Source: Dyadobacter sp. 3J3 (GTDB lineage Bacteria > Bacteroidota > Bacteroidia > Cytophagales > Spirosomataceae). Taken from it: a DNA stretch of 64,000 nt. Positions 25,585 through 35,030 of this stretch are shown here, piece after piece. The translations under genes and the position numbers were made by a program. The notes beneath the pieces were generated by a model. That model saw nothing but the letters and a program-made list of their open reading frames with translations. It made no database searches and was not told where the DNA came from. The stretch spans positions 620,001-684,000 of the forward strand of contig NZ_VTOL01000002.1 of NCBI RefSeq assembly GCF_009801115.1, read 5' to 3'. Within the stretch, counting starts at the first letter, position 1; each line of letters opens with the position of its first letter.

Positions 25585-25905
25585 CATATCATCAATATTC
25601 TTCCACTGCCGGCTATCCCGGCTTTGCCAATACAGCATGTTCTAACGCCGCTAAATTTGCTATAATCGGGCTTTCCGAAGCGTTGGCACAGAAAGTTCAG
25701 CCTTTTGGTATAAAAGTGACGGTTGTATCTCCGGGACAATTCCGTTTCAACTTTATGAATAAGGATTCGATTACGTATCAAAAAAAATAAAATTGCTGTT
25801 TACGGTGTTGAACGGACGGAAGAAATGTGAACCAGATTAAGCAGGAAGCAAACCGGTGATCCTGAAAAGCTAGTCAAAATACTGACTGAAATAACAACTA
25901 TATGA
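25585..25905 (+). pseudogene. SDR-family pseudogene, C-terminal half
   Basis: Pieces in two frames read 'HIINI', then 'SSTAGYPGFAN', 'NAAKFAIIGLSEALAQ' and 'PFGIKVTVVSPGQFR'. After an A run holding one A too many they continue 'NKIAVYGVERTEEM', TGA, then 'TRLSRKQTGDPEKLVKILTEI'. This is the second half of a classical SDR in which the Tyr of YxxxK has been lost ('CSNAAK'), with two frameshifts and one stop. The N-terminal cofactor-binding half is absent. Confidence 0.75.
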
Positions 25906-25979
25906 AAGGCTATTGCGTGGTTAAAAACCATAGAATACCCTTTTTATTTTCAATGAATTTATAAGATTTAGTAAAATAT

Positions 25980-26040
25980 TTTATGCAACATAGATGCAAA
26001 TACATGAAGTATTTGTTAATTCGCAACATTGTTGCATAAA
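25980..26040. promoter_or_regulatory. Nested palindromes upstream of the ABC transporter operon
   Basis: An outer 11-bp inverted repeat (25980-25990 with 26030-26040) encloses an inner 7-bp repeat (25997-26003 with 26009-26015, 5-nt spacer). A third GCAAC/GTTGC dyad overlaps the right outer arm. The block ends 22 nt before the first permease start codon, where promoter control would act. It looks like a multi-site operator; which regulator uses it is unknown, as none lies next to it. Confidence 0.5.
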
Positions 26041-26062
26041 TAGGTTTTTTACTAAATACATT

Positions 26063-27502
26063 ATGGAGTTAAAATTTATCAGAATTATTGCCAAACAGGA
26101 ATGGAATTCCATTTTTAGAAGCAAAATTCCACTGGCGCTTTATACCGTTCTTTTGATAGTCAGTTTGCTGGCCGCGTTTACGGGCTGGCAATATGTTGGC
26201 AAATTTAATCAGCAGCAGGCCGCTGCGCGGGAGGAAGTTCATGAACATTGGATGAAGCAACCCGAACGCCACCCCCATCGGGTTGCACATTATGGTTACC
26301 TCGTTTTCCGTGAAAAATCACCGTTGAGCTTTTTTGATTTTGGCCTTGATAGTTATGTTGGAAATTCGGTTTTTCTGGAAGCACACCGGCAAAATACAGT
26401 TAACATGAGCGAAGCTGGTTTCTCCAACGGAATGCTTCGATTTGGAGAGCTCAGTATGGCGATGGTTTTGCAGGTCCTGGTTCCGCTGTTTATTATTTTC
26501 ATCGGTTTCCATACTGTTTCCGGTTTAAAACAAAACGGTGTTCTTAAAATTCTTCTATGCCAAAAAGCTTCTTATCTGGAAATTCTTTTAGGAAAAACCA
26601 TTGGACTCACCGCGGTCACCTGGGTATTATTTTTGCCCTTGCAGCTGATAGGTCTGCTTGTCGGAACTGCTTTACTTTCAGATACAGTAAACAGTGAAAG
26701 TTTTATACGGGTTGGACTCATCGTTCTTCTTTATGGTTTGTATTTCCTGATCGTTACTATACTTGTTGTTGCAGTTTCCGCGATGAGTAGATCAGCCAAA
26801 ACTTCCCTGATGGTACTTGTTTTGCTCTGGATTCTTCTCTTCATTGTCGTACCAAAAAGTGCTCAGACACTCGGAAACAGCATTTTCGAAGCTCCCGATA
26901 AAATCGCTTTCGAACATGCAATTGAGATGGATGTCAGCAAGGAAGGTGACAGTCATAATCCGGATGATCCGCATTTTTCACAATTAAAATCCTCCACTTT
27001 AAAAAAATACGGTGTGGATTCTATCCAGGCTCTTCCGGTAAATTATGGCGCATTGGTGATGCAGGAAGGAGAAAATATAAGCTCCCGAATTTTCAATAAT
27101 CACTATGACAAACTGATCGGAATTTATAAATCCCAAAACTCAGTTTCTTCGTATCTGAGTTTTACTGACCCTTATCTGGCTATTCGAAATATTTCGATGA
27201 GCCTCTCCGGTACTGACTTTGATACCTTCACCGAATTTCAAAAACAAACAGAAAAATACAGGTTTGAAAAAACAAAAAACCTGAATGAAATCCATTTGAC
27301 ACAGATCAAATATAAAAACGACGGCAATCAGAAAGTAAGCGCCAAAAACTGGCAGCAGCAAAAAGAATTCAGCTTTCAGTCTTTGTCTCTGACGGACAAT
27401 CTAAGGAATGGAATGATAAATTTGGCTGCATTGCTAATCTGGGTTTTAGCAGGATTTATGGTTTTAAATTTTATTTCTTCCAAACGAAAATATCAATTAT
27501 GA
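26063..27502 (+). CDS. ABC-2-type transporter permease, DUF3526 family
   Basis: Start at ATG 26063 ('MELKFIRIIAKQEWNSIFRSK'), giving 479 residues. It has a first helix at about 20-40, then the DUF3526 marker 'RVAHYGYLVFREKSPLSFFDFGLDSY' and 'GNSVFLEAHRQN', a large extracytoplasmic loop, and about five further helices near residues 135-275 plus one at the C-terminus. The next permease starts within its stop (ATGA overlap at 27499). Two half-permeases and one ATPase form a complete ABC-2 exporter. Confidence 0.85.
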   Translation: MELKFIRIIAKQEWNSIFRSKIPLALYTVLLIVSLLAAFTGWQYVGKFNQQQAAAREEVHEHWMKQPERHPHRVAHYGYLVFREKSPLSFFDFGLDSYVGNSVFLEAHRQNTVNMSEAGFSNGMLRFGELSMAMVLQVLVPLFIIFIGFHTVSGLKQNGVLKILLCQKASYLEILLGKTIGLTAVTWVLFLPLQLIGLLVGTALLSDTVNSESFIRVGLIVLLYGLYFLIVTILVVAVSAMSRSAKTSLMVLVLLWILLFIVVPKSAQTLGNSIFEAPDKIAFEHAIEMDVSKEGDSHNPDDPHFSQLKSSTLKKYGVDSIQALPVNYGALVMQEGENISSRIFNNHYDKLIGIYKSQNSVSSYLSFTDPYLAIRNISMSLSGTDFDTFTEFQKQTEKYRFEKTKNLNEIHLTQIKYKNDGNQKVSAKNWQQQKEFSFQSLSLTDNLRNGMINLAALLIWVLAGFMVLNFISSKRKYQL

Positions 27503-28890
27503 AAATCAATCAAAAGGTGTTGTTTCTGGAAACCAGGAATTTTCTGCTGGGCAAAACGGTACTGATCGGAGCCATTTGTCTGATTCTTTTCGGGATATAT
27601 GGATTTTACCACGGAAGCCAGGTTATTGACCGTCAGCAAAAAACGATAGGTTCGGTTCCGCTTGTTCAGAAAAATCATTTACAACAAATCGTCGCACACG
27701 GCAAAGGAAAAATGGTTGGCACAACGGCTTATTATCCATTTTTTTATACGGCGAATCCGGCATCACCCTGGGCAAAATTTTCGATCGGACAGAGAGATAT
27801 CAATCCCTTTACACTCAAAGTAAAAATGCTGGCGATAGAAGGTCAGTTATATGATTCTGAACTTACAAATCCGCTCACGCTGCTGGTAGGAAACCTGGAT
27901 GCGTCGTTCGTTTTCATCTTTCTGTTCCCCCTGCTGATCATTGCATTTATGTACAATGTTATTTCCGAAGAACAAGAAAATGGTGTCTGGAAAATGGTCC
28001 TCACAAGCTCAGAAAGTATCAGTGAAGCAATATTAAACAAATTGTTTGTCCGTCTGGCCATTATTTTCATTATATCCATTGTCCTGTTTCTGGCCTCGGT
28101 TTTGTATCTGAAATTACCGCTCTCCTTCCCTACTTTCCGGATTTGGCTGGTTACTACGCTATACCTTTTTTTCTGGTTTGTATTATCAGTTATTGTAATT
28201 TCTGCTGGCAAAAGTTCGTCGTTTAATGCTACTGTGCTCGTTTCCATCTGGATTTTTCTATGTATCCTTTTCCCGGGTATTGCCAACGTTTTCGTAAACA
28301 ATAGTATTCCAGTACCCGAAGCGGCTGAGACGGCCATTAAACAAAGGGAAGGATATCATGAAAAATGGGACCAGCCTAAAAAACCGACCATGGAGAAATT
28401 TTACGCTGCGTATCCTCAGTACCGTAAGTATCCGGTTCCGGAAGATAAATATTCCCCGGGCTGGTATTACGCCATGCAATTTTCGGGTGATCTGGAATCT
28501 GCAAATTCGTCGGAAAAGCTATTTCAAAAACTGGATCAAAGGCAGGAATTATCTGAAAATATTGCTGGTTTCAACCCTGTGATCGCTGCTCAGCAACTTT
28601 TAAATAAAATCGCCAATACTGATCTGACCAGTCATATTCGCCATCTAAAATCCGTTAAAACGCATCACAAACAAATCAGGGAATATTTCTATCCTTTCAT
28701 TTTTGTGGAAACGCCAACCGAAGATATTCGCTGGGATAGCTATCCGGCCTACAAACCAGAGTCCTATTTCGCAGATTCCATCACGAACGGAATTTTGGCA
28801 ATAATACTTTGGTCGGCCCTGGGACTCGTCATTTCTTATTTAATGTTCCAAAGAAATTTTATTCAAATCAAAGACACGCAAAATGCTTGA
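27499..28890 (+). CDS. ABC-2-type transporter permease, DUF3526-like
   Basis: A 463-residue partner permease. A first helix ('LIGAICLILFGIYGFYHG') is followed by a long extracytoplasmic segment, a central five-helix bundle ('FVFIFLFPLLIIAFMYNVISEEQENGVWKMVL' with the 'E.e.Gt...l' coupling region) and a C-terminal helix. It resembles the preceding gene in plan but not closely in sequence, so the exporter is a heterodimer. Overlaps: 4 nt with the gene before, 8 nt with the ATPase gene after. Confidence 0.85.
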   Translation: MKINQKVLFLETRNFLLGKTVLIGAICLILFGIYGFYHGSQVIDRQQKTIGSVPLVQKNHLQQIVAHGKGKMVGTTAYYPFFYTANPASPWAKFSIGQRDINPFTLKVKMLAIEGQLYDSELTNPLTLLVGNLDASFVFIFLFPLLIIAFMYNVISEEQENGVWKMVLTSSESISEAILNKLFVRLAIIFIISIVLFLASVLYLKLPLSFPTFRIWLVTTLYLFFWFVLSVIVISAGKSSSFNATVLVSIWIFLCILFPGIANVFVNNSIPVPEAAETAIKQREGYHEKWDQPKKPTMEKFYAAYPQYRKYPVPEDKYSPGWYYAMQFSGDLESANSSEKLFQKLDQRQELSENIAGFNPVIAAQQLLNKIANTDLTSHIRHLKSVKTHHKQIREYFYPFIFVETPTEDIRWDSYPAYKPESYFADSITNGILAIILWSALGLVISYLMFQRNFIQIKDTQNA

Positions 28891-29578
28891 AGCTAAAAAT
28901 CTGACAAAAAAATATGGCAGTTACACTGCCCTTAATAAGCTAAACCTGACTATTCAGGAAGGAGAAATTTTCGCTTTACTTGGCCAGAATGGAGCCGGCA
29001 AAACGACCACAATCAATCTTTTTCTAGGATTTCTTGAACCAACCGAAGGTTCTGCCACAATCAATGGTGTGTCCGTAGCGGAATATCCTCAGGAAATAAA
29101 AAAATACCTGGCTTATATTCCTGAAACCGTTATGATTTATCCAAATCTGACAGGAATTGAAAATCTTCAATATTTTTCTTCTCTGGCCGGATTTGATTAC
29201 TCAAAAAAAGAATTGGCGGATTTATTGTCAAGAGCGGGATTGCAATCCCAGGCTTTTGAACAACGACTTTCGGGGTATTCCAAAGGCATGAGACAAAAAG
29301 TGGGTATAGCGATCGCAATTGCAAAAAAGGCAAAAGTATTATTGCTCGACGAACCAACAAGCGGACTCGATCCGAAGGCTTCTAACGAGTTTTCCGAAAT
29401 CCTTAAAAAACTTGCTGCACAGGGAACAGCGATTTTGATGGCCACTCATGATATTTTCAGGGCAAAAGAAGTCGCAACCCGCATCGGAATTATGAAGGAA
29501 GGAAATCTTCAATCGGTGATTAATGCCGGTGATATTTCAGCAAATGAACTCGAAGCTTTGTACTTAAAAACCGTTTGA
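28883..29578 (+). CDS. ABC transporter ATP-binding protein
   Basis: A 231-residue cytoplasmic ATPase. Walker A is 'GQNGAGKTT' at residues 34-42, the Q-loop lies in 'YIPETVMIYPNLTGIENL', the signature is 'LSGYSKGMRQKV', Walker B is 'VLLLDEPTSGLDP' and the switch His is in 'MATHD'. It belongs with the NatA/CcmA-like subgroup that drives ABC-2 permeases. It overlaps the second permease by 8 nt and precedes the TonB-dependent receptor by 33 nt, so all four genes are probably one operon. Confidence 0.93.
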   Translation: MLEAKNLTKKYGSYTALNKLNLTIQEGEIFALLGQNGAGKTTTINLFLGFLEPTEGSATINGVSVAEYPQEIKKYLAYIPETVMIYPNLTGIENLQYFSSLAGFDYSKKELADLLSRAGLQSQAFEQRLSGYSKGMRQKVGIAIAIAKKAKVLLLDEPTSGLDPKASNEFSEILKKLAAQGTAILMATHDIFRAKEVATRIGIMKEGNLQSVINAGDISANELEALYLKTV

Positions 29579-29611
29579 AATACACCTCACAGTTCACATT
29601 AACTATTATTT

Positions 29612-32062
29612 ATGAAGCATACTTTTATTCTGTTGTTAATATTATCCGGATTTTCTTTAAAGGCGCAAAGTATTTCCGGTACGCTTTCCGACGCCAATAC
29701 GGGAAAGAAAATTGAAGGAGCGTCAGTAAAACTTTTAGATTCTCAGACCGGTACCAGCACTGACGCGGATGGAAATTTCACAATTACGGGAAAAGGACCT
29801 ATCGAAATTTCATTTTTAGGATATAAAAAACTCAAAATTCACAACACAAACCATTTTCTTACCATCGAAATTGTTCCGGAAGTTAGTGAGTTGCAAACCG
29901 TTGAAGTACTTGGCCGCGCTGCAAAAGATTACAACAGCGAATATTCATTTTCCGCGACCAAAATATCTGCCTTGAACAAAGATATCCCGCAATCAATCTC
30001 TACCATCACCAAAGAACTGATGGCCGACAGGCAGGCGTTTTATCTGGCCGACGCTGTAAAAATTGCCAGTGGTGTTATCCCTTCAAGTTTTTACAATCAA
30101 TACACAATTCGCGGGATAAGTCAGAATGAAGAAGGACAAATAATCAATGGAATGCGCACGAGGCAATATTATTTCCTTCAACCCCTGACTTCTAATATTG
30201 AAAGAGTTGAGGTAATTAAAGGCCCTGCGAGTGCAACATTTTCTTCGGTCGATCCCGGGGGAAGTATCAATCTGGTTACCAAAAAACCGTTGGCAATTAA
30301 TAGAAAAGAATTGACGATGAGCGCGGGTAGTTTTAGTACTTTTCGAGGAACAATGGATTTCACAGGTCCGTTAAATGAATCCAAAACACTACTTTACCGC
30401 TTGAACGGTGCTTATCAGGAAGCACGTTCTTTCAGAGATCTGGTTGGTAACAAATCGTTTTTATTATCGCCATCGATCAGTTACATCCCAAATACCAAAA
30501 CAGCTATTAACGCAGAGTTTATATTCAGCAACGCCAATGGAAATCTGGATCGGGGACAACCTATTTTTGGTGCCGTTGCAGGAAAAACGGATCTTAACAG
30601 TACACCAAAGAGCTTGAACCTGGGTGCGCCAAATGATTTTTTCAAGTCGAAGGAACTGATCATTATGGGGAATATCACGCATAAATTCACCTCGAACATC
30701 AGCTTCAATGCCTCTTACATGAAGCAATCCTGGACGGAAAATTTGCAGGAACACAGAACAACAAATGCCTTTGCACCGGATATTAACAATCAACCCGTAA
30801 CAAGTCTGGCAGCAATGCAATTCGTTCAGCGTCAACAGTATTGGAATATTGACAATCTTAATTCTTATTTCAATTTTAATTTCAACTCAGGTGCGATCCA
30901 TCACAAATTATTGCTGGGATATGACCTGAACAGCTGGCAAAAAATGAAAGGTGGCGGACAAAATGCGGCCCGTGGTTTTCTATTAAAAGATGGTACTGTT
31001 GCCAGTTCCTTTGTTCTGGCCAATGCTGCCAATTACCAGACTATTACCATCAATGGTAAAACTCTTCCCAAACCCAATGTAAGCCATTTTGATCTCCAAA
31101 ATCCAGTCTATACTATTCGAAATATAGAAGATTATAACCTGAATGTCCGTACCGCTTTACCATCCGCTTTGACAACCAATAACGCGATTTACATTCAGGA
31201 ACAGCTGCAATGGAATAAATTTACGATGCTACTAAGTTTGCGAAATGAATGGTTTCAGGACATCACCAACTATAAAGCACCCAACACATTTACCGTAAAA
31301 AAGACAGCGTTATTACCACGTATCGGCCTCACCTATGCGGTCAGTAAAGCTGTGAATGTGTATGGTACATATCTGGAAGGTTTTCAGCCGCAATCCAACA
31401 CCGTAACGCTGATGCCGCAAACAGGTTCTTTGCCGCCGGGAAGTCAGTTCCATCCGCTGATCAGCAATTTGAAAGAGCTGGGAATGAAGGCAGATCTGTT
31501 TCAAAACCGGATCAGACTTAATATGGCCATTTATGAAATCAAACAAAAAAATATTCTGATGAATGCAAACGATCCGGCAAATCCGGATATGCTGGTAACC
31601 CGGGGTGCCGAGCGGAGCCGGGGAATTGAATGGGATATCGCAGGATACATCACGCCCGACTGGCAGATCAATGCCTCCTACACGTACATTGATGCAATAA
31701 TAACCAATGACAATAACGAAAGTTTGATTGGTGCGAGGAAACAAAATACACCAAAACAAAGTGCAAACCTGTGGACGCGCTATAATTTCAGTGGATCTTC
31801 ACCTTTGAAAGATCTTGGAATTGGTTTTGGCGTCCAGTATCAGGGAAATAAAGTGCCCTGGTTTACCCGTGATTTTATGATTCCTGCTTTCACAATTTTT
31901 GATGCGGCCCTATTTTACAATCCTGGAAAAAGCAATATTCAGATCGCGTTGAATGCTGGCAATATTTTCAATACAGATTATTGGCTGGGTGCCCAAACTT
32001 ACCTGCGGTTATTTCCCGGCGCGCCAAGAAATACCACTGTAACCTTTACCTATAAGTTTTAA
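29612..32062 (+). CDS. TonB-dependent receptor, siderophore-receptor type, with CarboxypepD_reg-like N-terminus
   Basis: An 816-residue outer-membrane protein. Signal peptide residues 1-18 ('HTFILLLILSGFSLKAQ'), then a CarboxypepD_reg-like domain ('SISGTLSDANTGKKIEGASVKL') to about residue 95, the plug ('DIPQSISTITKELMADRQ', 'YTIRGISQNEEG', 'IERVEVIKGPASATFSSVDPGGSINLVTKKP') to about 225, and a 22-strand barrel ending in 'TVTFTYKF'. These plug motifs are of the TonB siderophore receptor type. Its place after an ABC-2 exporter suggests the two handle the same iron or metal ligand. Ends before a strong terminator. Confidence 0.9.
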   Translation: MKHTFILLLILSGFSLKAQSISGTLSDANTGKKIEGASVKLLDSQTGTSTDADGNFTITGKGPIEISFLGYKKLKIHNTNHFLTIEIVPEVSELQTVEVLGRAAKDYNSEYSFSATKISALNKDIPQSISTITKELMADRQAFYLADAVKIASGVIPSSFYNQYTIRGISQNEEGQIINGMRTRQYYFLQPLTSNIERVEVIKGPASATFSSVDPGGSINLVTKKPLAINRKELTMSAGSFSTFRGTMDFTGPLNESKTLLYRLNGAYQEARSFRDLVGNKSFLLSPSISYIPNTKTAINAEFIFSNANGNLDRGQPIFGAVAGKTDLNSTPKSLNLGAPNDFFKSKELIIMGNITHKFTSNISFNASYMKQSWTENLQEHRTTNAFAPDINNQPVTSLAAMQFVQRQQYWNIDNLNSYFNFNFNSGAIHHKLLLGYDLNSWQKMKGGGQNAARGFLLKDGTVASSFVLANAANYQTITINGKTLPKPNVSHFDLQNPVYTIRNIEDYNLNVRTALPSALTTNNAIYIQEQLQWNKFTMLLSLRNEWFQDITNYKAPNTFTVKKTALLPRIGLTYAVSKAVNVYGTYLEGFQPQSNTVTLMPQTGSLPPGSQFHPLISNLKELGMKADLFQNRIRLNMAIYEIKQKNILMNANDPANPDMLVTRGAERSRGIEWDIAGYITPDWQINASYTYIDAIITNDNNESLIGARKQNTPKQSANLWTRYNFSGSSPLKDLGIGFGVQYQGNKVPWFTRDFMIPAFTIFDAALFYNPGKSNIQIALNAGNIFNTDYWLGAQTYLRLFPGAPRNTTVTFTYKF

Positions 32063-32073
32063 TTTGACAATCG

Positions 32074-32132
32074 CAGATTGTTTAAAACACAGATATTCAT
32101 CTCTGGAAGTATGTTTTAAACGATCTGTTTTT
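32074..32132 (+). terminator. Rho-independent terminator of the ABC/TonB operon
   Basis: A 16-bp stem (32074-32089 with 32112-32127, one G-U pair) around a 22-nt loop is followed by TTTTT on the + strand. It starts 12 nt after the receptor stop and separates that operon from the outer-membrane protein and protease pair. Confidence 0.85.
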
Positions 32133-32224
32133 ACTTCATCACTAAATCGTTTGTAATAAGTATAAAATAGTTACTTTTGAAATTACAATTCAGCAAGACC
32201 AATATTGATCAATTAACTTCATCA

Positions 32225-32881
32225 ATGAAAATACTTTTTACCGTCTTTTTTCTTGTTACCCCACTGTTTATCTGCGCTCAGATTACCCGGCAGGATAGCA
32301 TTTCAATTTCGAAGAAAAAGCATTCTGTAAACTATTTGGGCTTCAGGTTCGGTGGTTTGGCAAGTTCTTTCAGCCATAAAAATGACTTATTAATCCCAGC
32401 TCCTGGTAAAAAGTCACTGCCAGCCTGGCATGCAGGCGTTGCGATGGATCTTTTTACCAAAACCCATTACAATGCCAGGGTAGAATTGTCCTATCTGAAT
32501 AAAGGAGCAAAGGAAACCTTTACAAATGACCAGATTTCAATTCAAAGCACAAACCGGTTACAATATTTACAACTCACCGCATTACCGCTTATTATCAAGC
32601 CGGGATATAGGAAAATCAATCCATACATAGCTTTTGGAGGTTATTATGCACGACGTATTGGAATAAAATCCAAGTCTAAAACAGGACAGGGTTCATGGGA
32701 GAATGATCCGGTTACGGCCGAAAACCTGAATGTGAAGAATGATTTTGGCTACTCGGTTTCTGCCGGCGTTTACTTTTGGAAAAGGCCGGTTTTTGAACTT
32801 CGTTATGAAGCGGGCTTATCTTCTGTTTCTTCTTCGTCAGGCATCAAAAACCGTTCTGTAATCCTCTCCTTTTCAATTTAG
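32225..32881 (+). CDS. Outer-membrane beta-barrel protein (PorT/OMP_b-brl-like)
   Basis: Start at ATG 32225, which gives a clean signal peptide ('KILFTVFFLVTPLFICAQ'); an upstream TTG is less likely. The 218-residue protein shows alternating strands: 'YLGFRFGGLASSF', 'WHAGVAMDLFTKTHYNARVELSYLNKG', 'QYLQLTALPLIIKPGY', 'YIAFGGYYARRIG' and 'GYSVSAGVYFWKRPVFELRYEAGLS', ending with an outward-facing strand. It is a small 8-stranded barrel of the Bacteroidota OMP_b-brl group. The metalloprotease gene begins 6 nt later, so the two are co-expressed. Confidence 0.75.
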   Translation: MKILFTVFFLVTPLFICAQITRQDSISISKKKHSVNYLGFRFGGLASSFSHKNDLLIPAPGKKSLPAWHAGVAMDLFTKTHYNARVELSYLNKGAKETFTNDQISIQSTNRLQYLQLTALPLIIKPGYRKINPYIAFGGYYARRIGIKSKSKTGQGSWENDPVTAENLNVKNDFGYSVSAGVYFWKRPVFELRYEAGLSSVSSSSGIKNRSVILSFSI

Positions 32882-32887
32882 TCTGTC

Positions 32888-34438
32888 ATGAAATTTCAAT
32901 TACAGTTTTTTATCCGGCTTTTTAGTCTTTTGCTATATCTATGTTTTTTATCCGGCTGTGAAAAGGTGGAGCCCCTGGCAACGGATGACTTTTATCGTTT
33001 TGATAAACTAAATAAACTGACCATAAAAAAACCAGCAAGAATGGATTTTTTCATGGGAATCGACAACGCCCCAATTCCTTTAAATGTGACGGCTTATGAC
33101 CAGCAGGGCAACTCAATAGATGCTCCACAGGAAGTGATAAGTTTTTATAGCAATAATGTTAAAATTTTGGGAGGAACATTTTCACCTGACAAGGAAGGAC
33201 GTTTTGCCATTGTCGGAAAACTGGCAAATCAAGTAAGTGACACCATTTTTATAAGGGTTTGGGATCCAGCATCACTGATACTTTCCCTGAGTATTGTAAA
33301 CCCTCAGGAAGTATTTCAGGCAAATGGTACCGATACGTTGCACTTCAAGGTTGATGTACTCAAAGGAAACCAGGTTGTTGATATCAAATTCCCTTACAAT
33401 CTTTTTGTAAACGGTAAAGAACAGACTCAGGAAACATTTTCTGCCACAGTTCCGGGCACTTATAAATTTCAGGTTAAAGGATTAGGCCTTGCAAGTAATG
33501 AATTAACAATCAACGCTATACCAAAAACAACATATTCCGTAGTACGCCTCCCGGTAATTTTCCATGAGATTAATACCAGCGTACTCACAGCCGACAGAAT
33601 ACGTAAGCTGACGGATGATATGACCAGGGCATACCGCAATCAATTTAATTATAATCAGGCAGCAAAAGATCCAAACGCAGAGGATCTTTTTGTGGAATTT
33701 TATCCTGCGGAAATCGGGCTTGATGGTAACAAATTAAGTGCTCCGGGATTACACCGTACTTCCAGTTCCAAAACAAGTTTTTCGTCAAACGATGCTTTTA
33801 ACGATGCATTCAATTCTTTTTGGGATCCGGCACATTATCTAAATATTTGGGTTTATTCAAATATTACCGGAGATCTTGCAAATTCTTCCTGGGCATATTA
33901 TCCAGGTGTTACGGTCCCGATGGAAGGATTTTCAACTTTCCCGGCCGGTACTAAACCTTTCTTTCCTTATGGAATTTTCCTGAATGGAAATCATGTGTCA
34001 ATAAATTATGAGGGAGGTCGGACCGAGGAAATTCTGGCTCATGAAGCAGGTCATGTACTTGGTTTGTACCACGTTTTCGACGGAAATAATACCAGTTTTA
34101 ATTCGTGTACCTCAATTGATCCGGATTATTGCTTTGATACTCCGTATTACAATCGAGACAGTTATGCTACTACTATTGACCGTAATCAACGTTACAAACG
34201 GACTTCCTGCGCCGGTATAGAGTATACTTCCACCAATTTTATGGATTACTATTATACTCAGAATAACTCATTTACAACTGAGCAACTGAAAAGAGTGAGA
34301 CACACCATAAATTATGGATTATGGCTTCCATCCCCTTACAATGGCTCTCGCTCAGCGAGGAAAAATGGAAGAAGTTCTCTCGTTGAAAGACCAGCAAACC
34401 TTAAATATATAGAGCCGGTTATTTGTTCGATGCGTTAA
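32888..34438 (+). CDS. Zinc metalloprotease lipoprotein (M43/pappalysin-like metzincin)
   Basis: A 516-residue protein with a lipoprotein leader ending at Cys24 ('FLSGCEKVEP'). Residues of about 40-215 look like Ig-type strands. Residues of about 220-470 are the protease: 'HEAGHVLGLYH' from residue 385 supplies the HExxHxxGxxH zinc ligands, and 'NFMDYYY' is the Met-turn. Cysteine pairs ('SCTSIDPDYCFDTP', 'TSCAGIEY') and the motif order point to the M43 family. The positively charged tail 'RSARKNGRSSLVERP' is unusual. It likely sits on the outer membrane facing outside, cleaving proteins or peptides. Confidence 0.82.
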   Translation: MKFQLQFFIRLFSLLLYLCFLSGCEKVEPLATDDFYRFDKLNKLTIKKPARMDFFMGIDNAPIPLNVTAYDQQGNSIDAPQEVISFYSNNVKILGGTFSPDKEGRFAIVGKLANQVSDTIFIRVWDPASLILSLSIVNPQEVFQANGTDTLHFKVDVLKGNQVVDIKFPYNLFVNGKEQTQETFSATVPGTYKFQVKGLGLASNELTINAIPKTTYSVVRLPVIFHEINTSVLTADRIRKLTDDMTRAYRNQFNYNQAAKDPNAEDLFVEFYPAEIGLDGNKLSAPGLHRTSSSKTSFSSNDAFNDAFNSFWDPAHYLNIWVYSNITGDLANSSWAYYPGVTVPMEGFSTFPAGTKPFFPYGIFLNGNHVSINYEGGRTEEILAHEAGHVLGLYHVFDGNNTSFNSCTSIDPDYCFDTPYYNRDSYATTIDRNQRYKRTSCAGIEYTSTNFMDYYYTQNNSFTTEQLKRVRHTINYGLWLPSPYNGSRSARKNGRSSLVERPANLKYIEPVICSMR

Positions 34439-34597
34439 GGGCTCACAGCAAAAACATCAGAAAATGGATTTTGGAAATGTTTGCCGTTGAGTGTTGTTTC
34501 ATTCGGATTGTGTCACTTAATCTAAATACGATGACGCAACGTTTACTCCGGCCTTCAACTTCTTGGAAAGTTCATATCCCATTTCCCAGACTTTAAA

Positions 34598-34930
34598 TCA
34601 GCAGAAATCCTGTAAAACTGCATTTGCAGATCCGCTTTTAATCATTTCGATACTATTTTCCCTTGCGCTTTCGATGGTGTAATGTTCACCCTTGCCAATC
34701 ACCATTCCGTTGGCGTCTTTTACTACGAAAATGTAGTTAAGATAACTGCTTGTCCTCTCATAAAAATCATCCTCCGCAGCTTTTTCACGAATATACTTTA
34801 TAGCATCCAGACACTTTTGTTTTGAAGTAAAACCCTCACAGGAAAGAATCAGCTGGGAATTTCCGGTTGCTTTTAGAAGATAATAGAACTGGTTTTTTGT
34901 GCTGCTTTTAAAAACCTGAAAATTCGCCAT
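34598..34930 (-). CDS. YegP-like DUF1508 protein
   Basis: A 110-residue protein made of two DUF1508 repeats: 'FQVFKSSTKNQFYYLLKATGNSQLILSCEGF' with 'CLDAIKYIREKA', and 'LNYIFVVKDANGMVIGKGEHY' with 'ARENSIEMIK'. DUF1508 repeats fold as small beta-alpha units of unknown role. It stands alone, 160 nt from the protease stop with a convergent gap, and just downstream of a candidate small RNA on its own strand. Confidence 0.8.
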   Translation of the reverse strand: MANFQVFKSSTKNQFYYLLKATGNSQLILSCEGFTSKQKCLDAIKYIREKAAEDDFYERTSSYLNYIFVVKDANGMVIGKGEHYTIESARENSIEMIKSGSANAVLQDFC

Positions 34931-35030
34931 CTTGATAAGTAAATTTATAAAAGTCGCTAGTTAACTGAATAATCCGGTATTGTAACACTATTTTCAGCCT
35001 GTTTTTATACCATCATTGATAAAAAATCTT

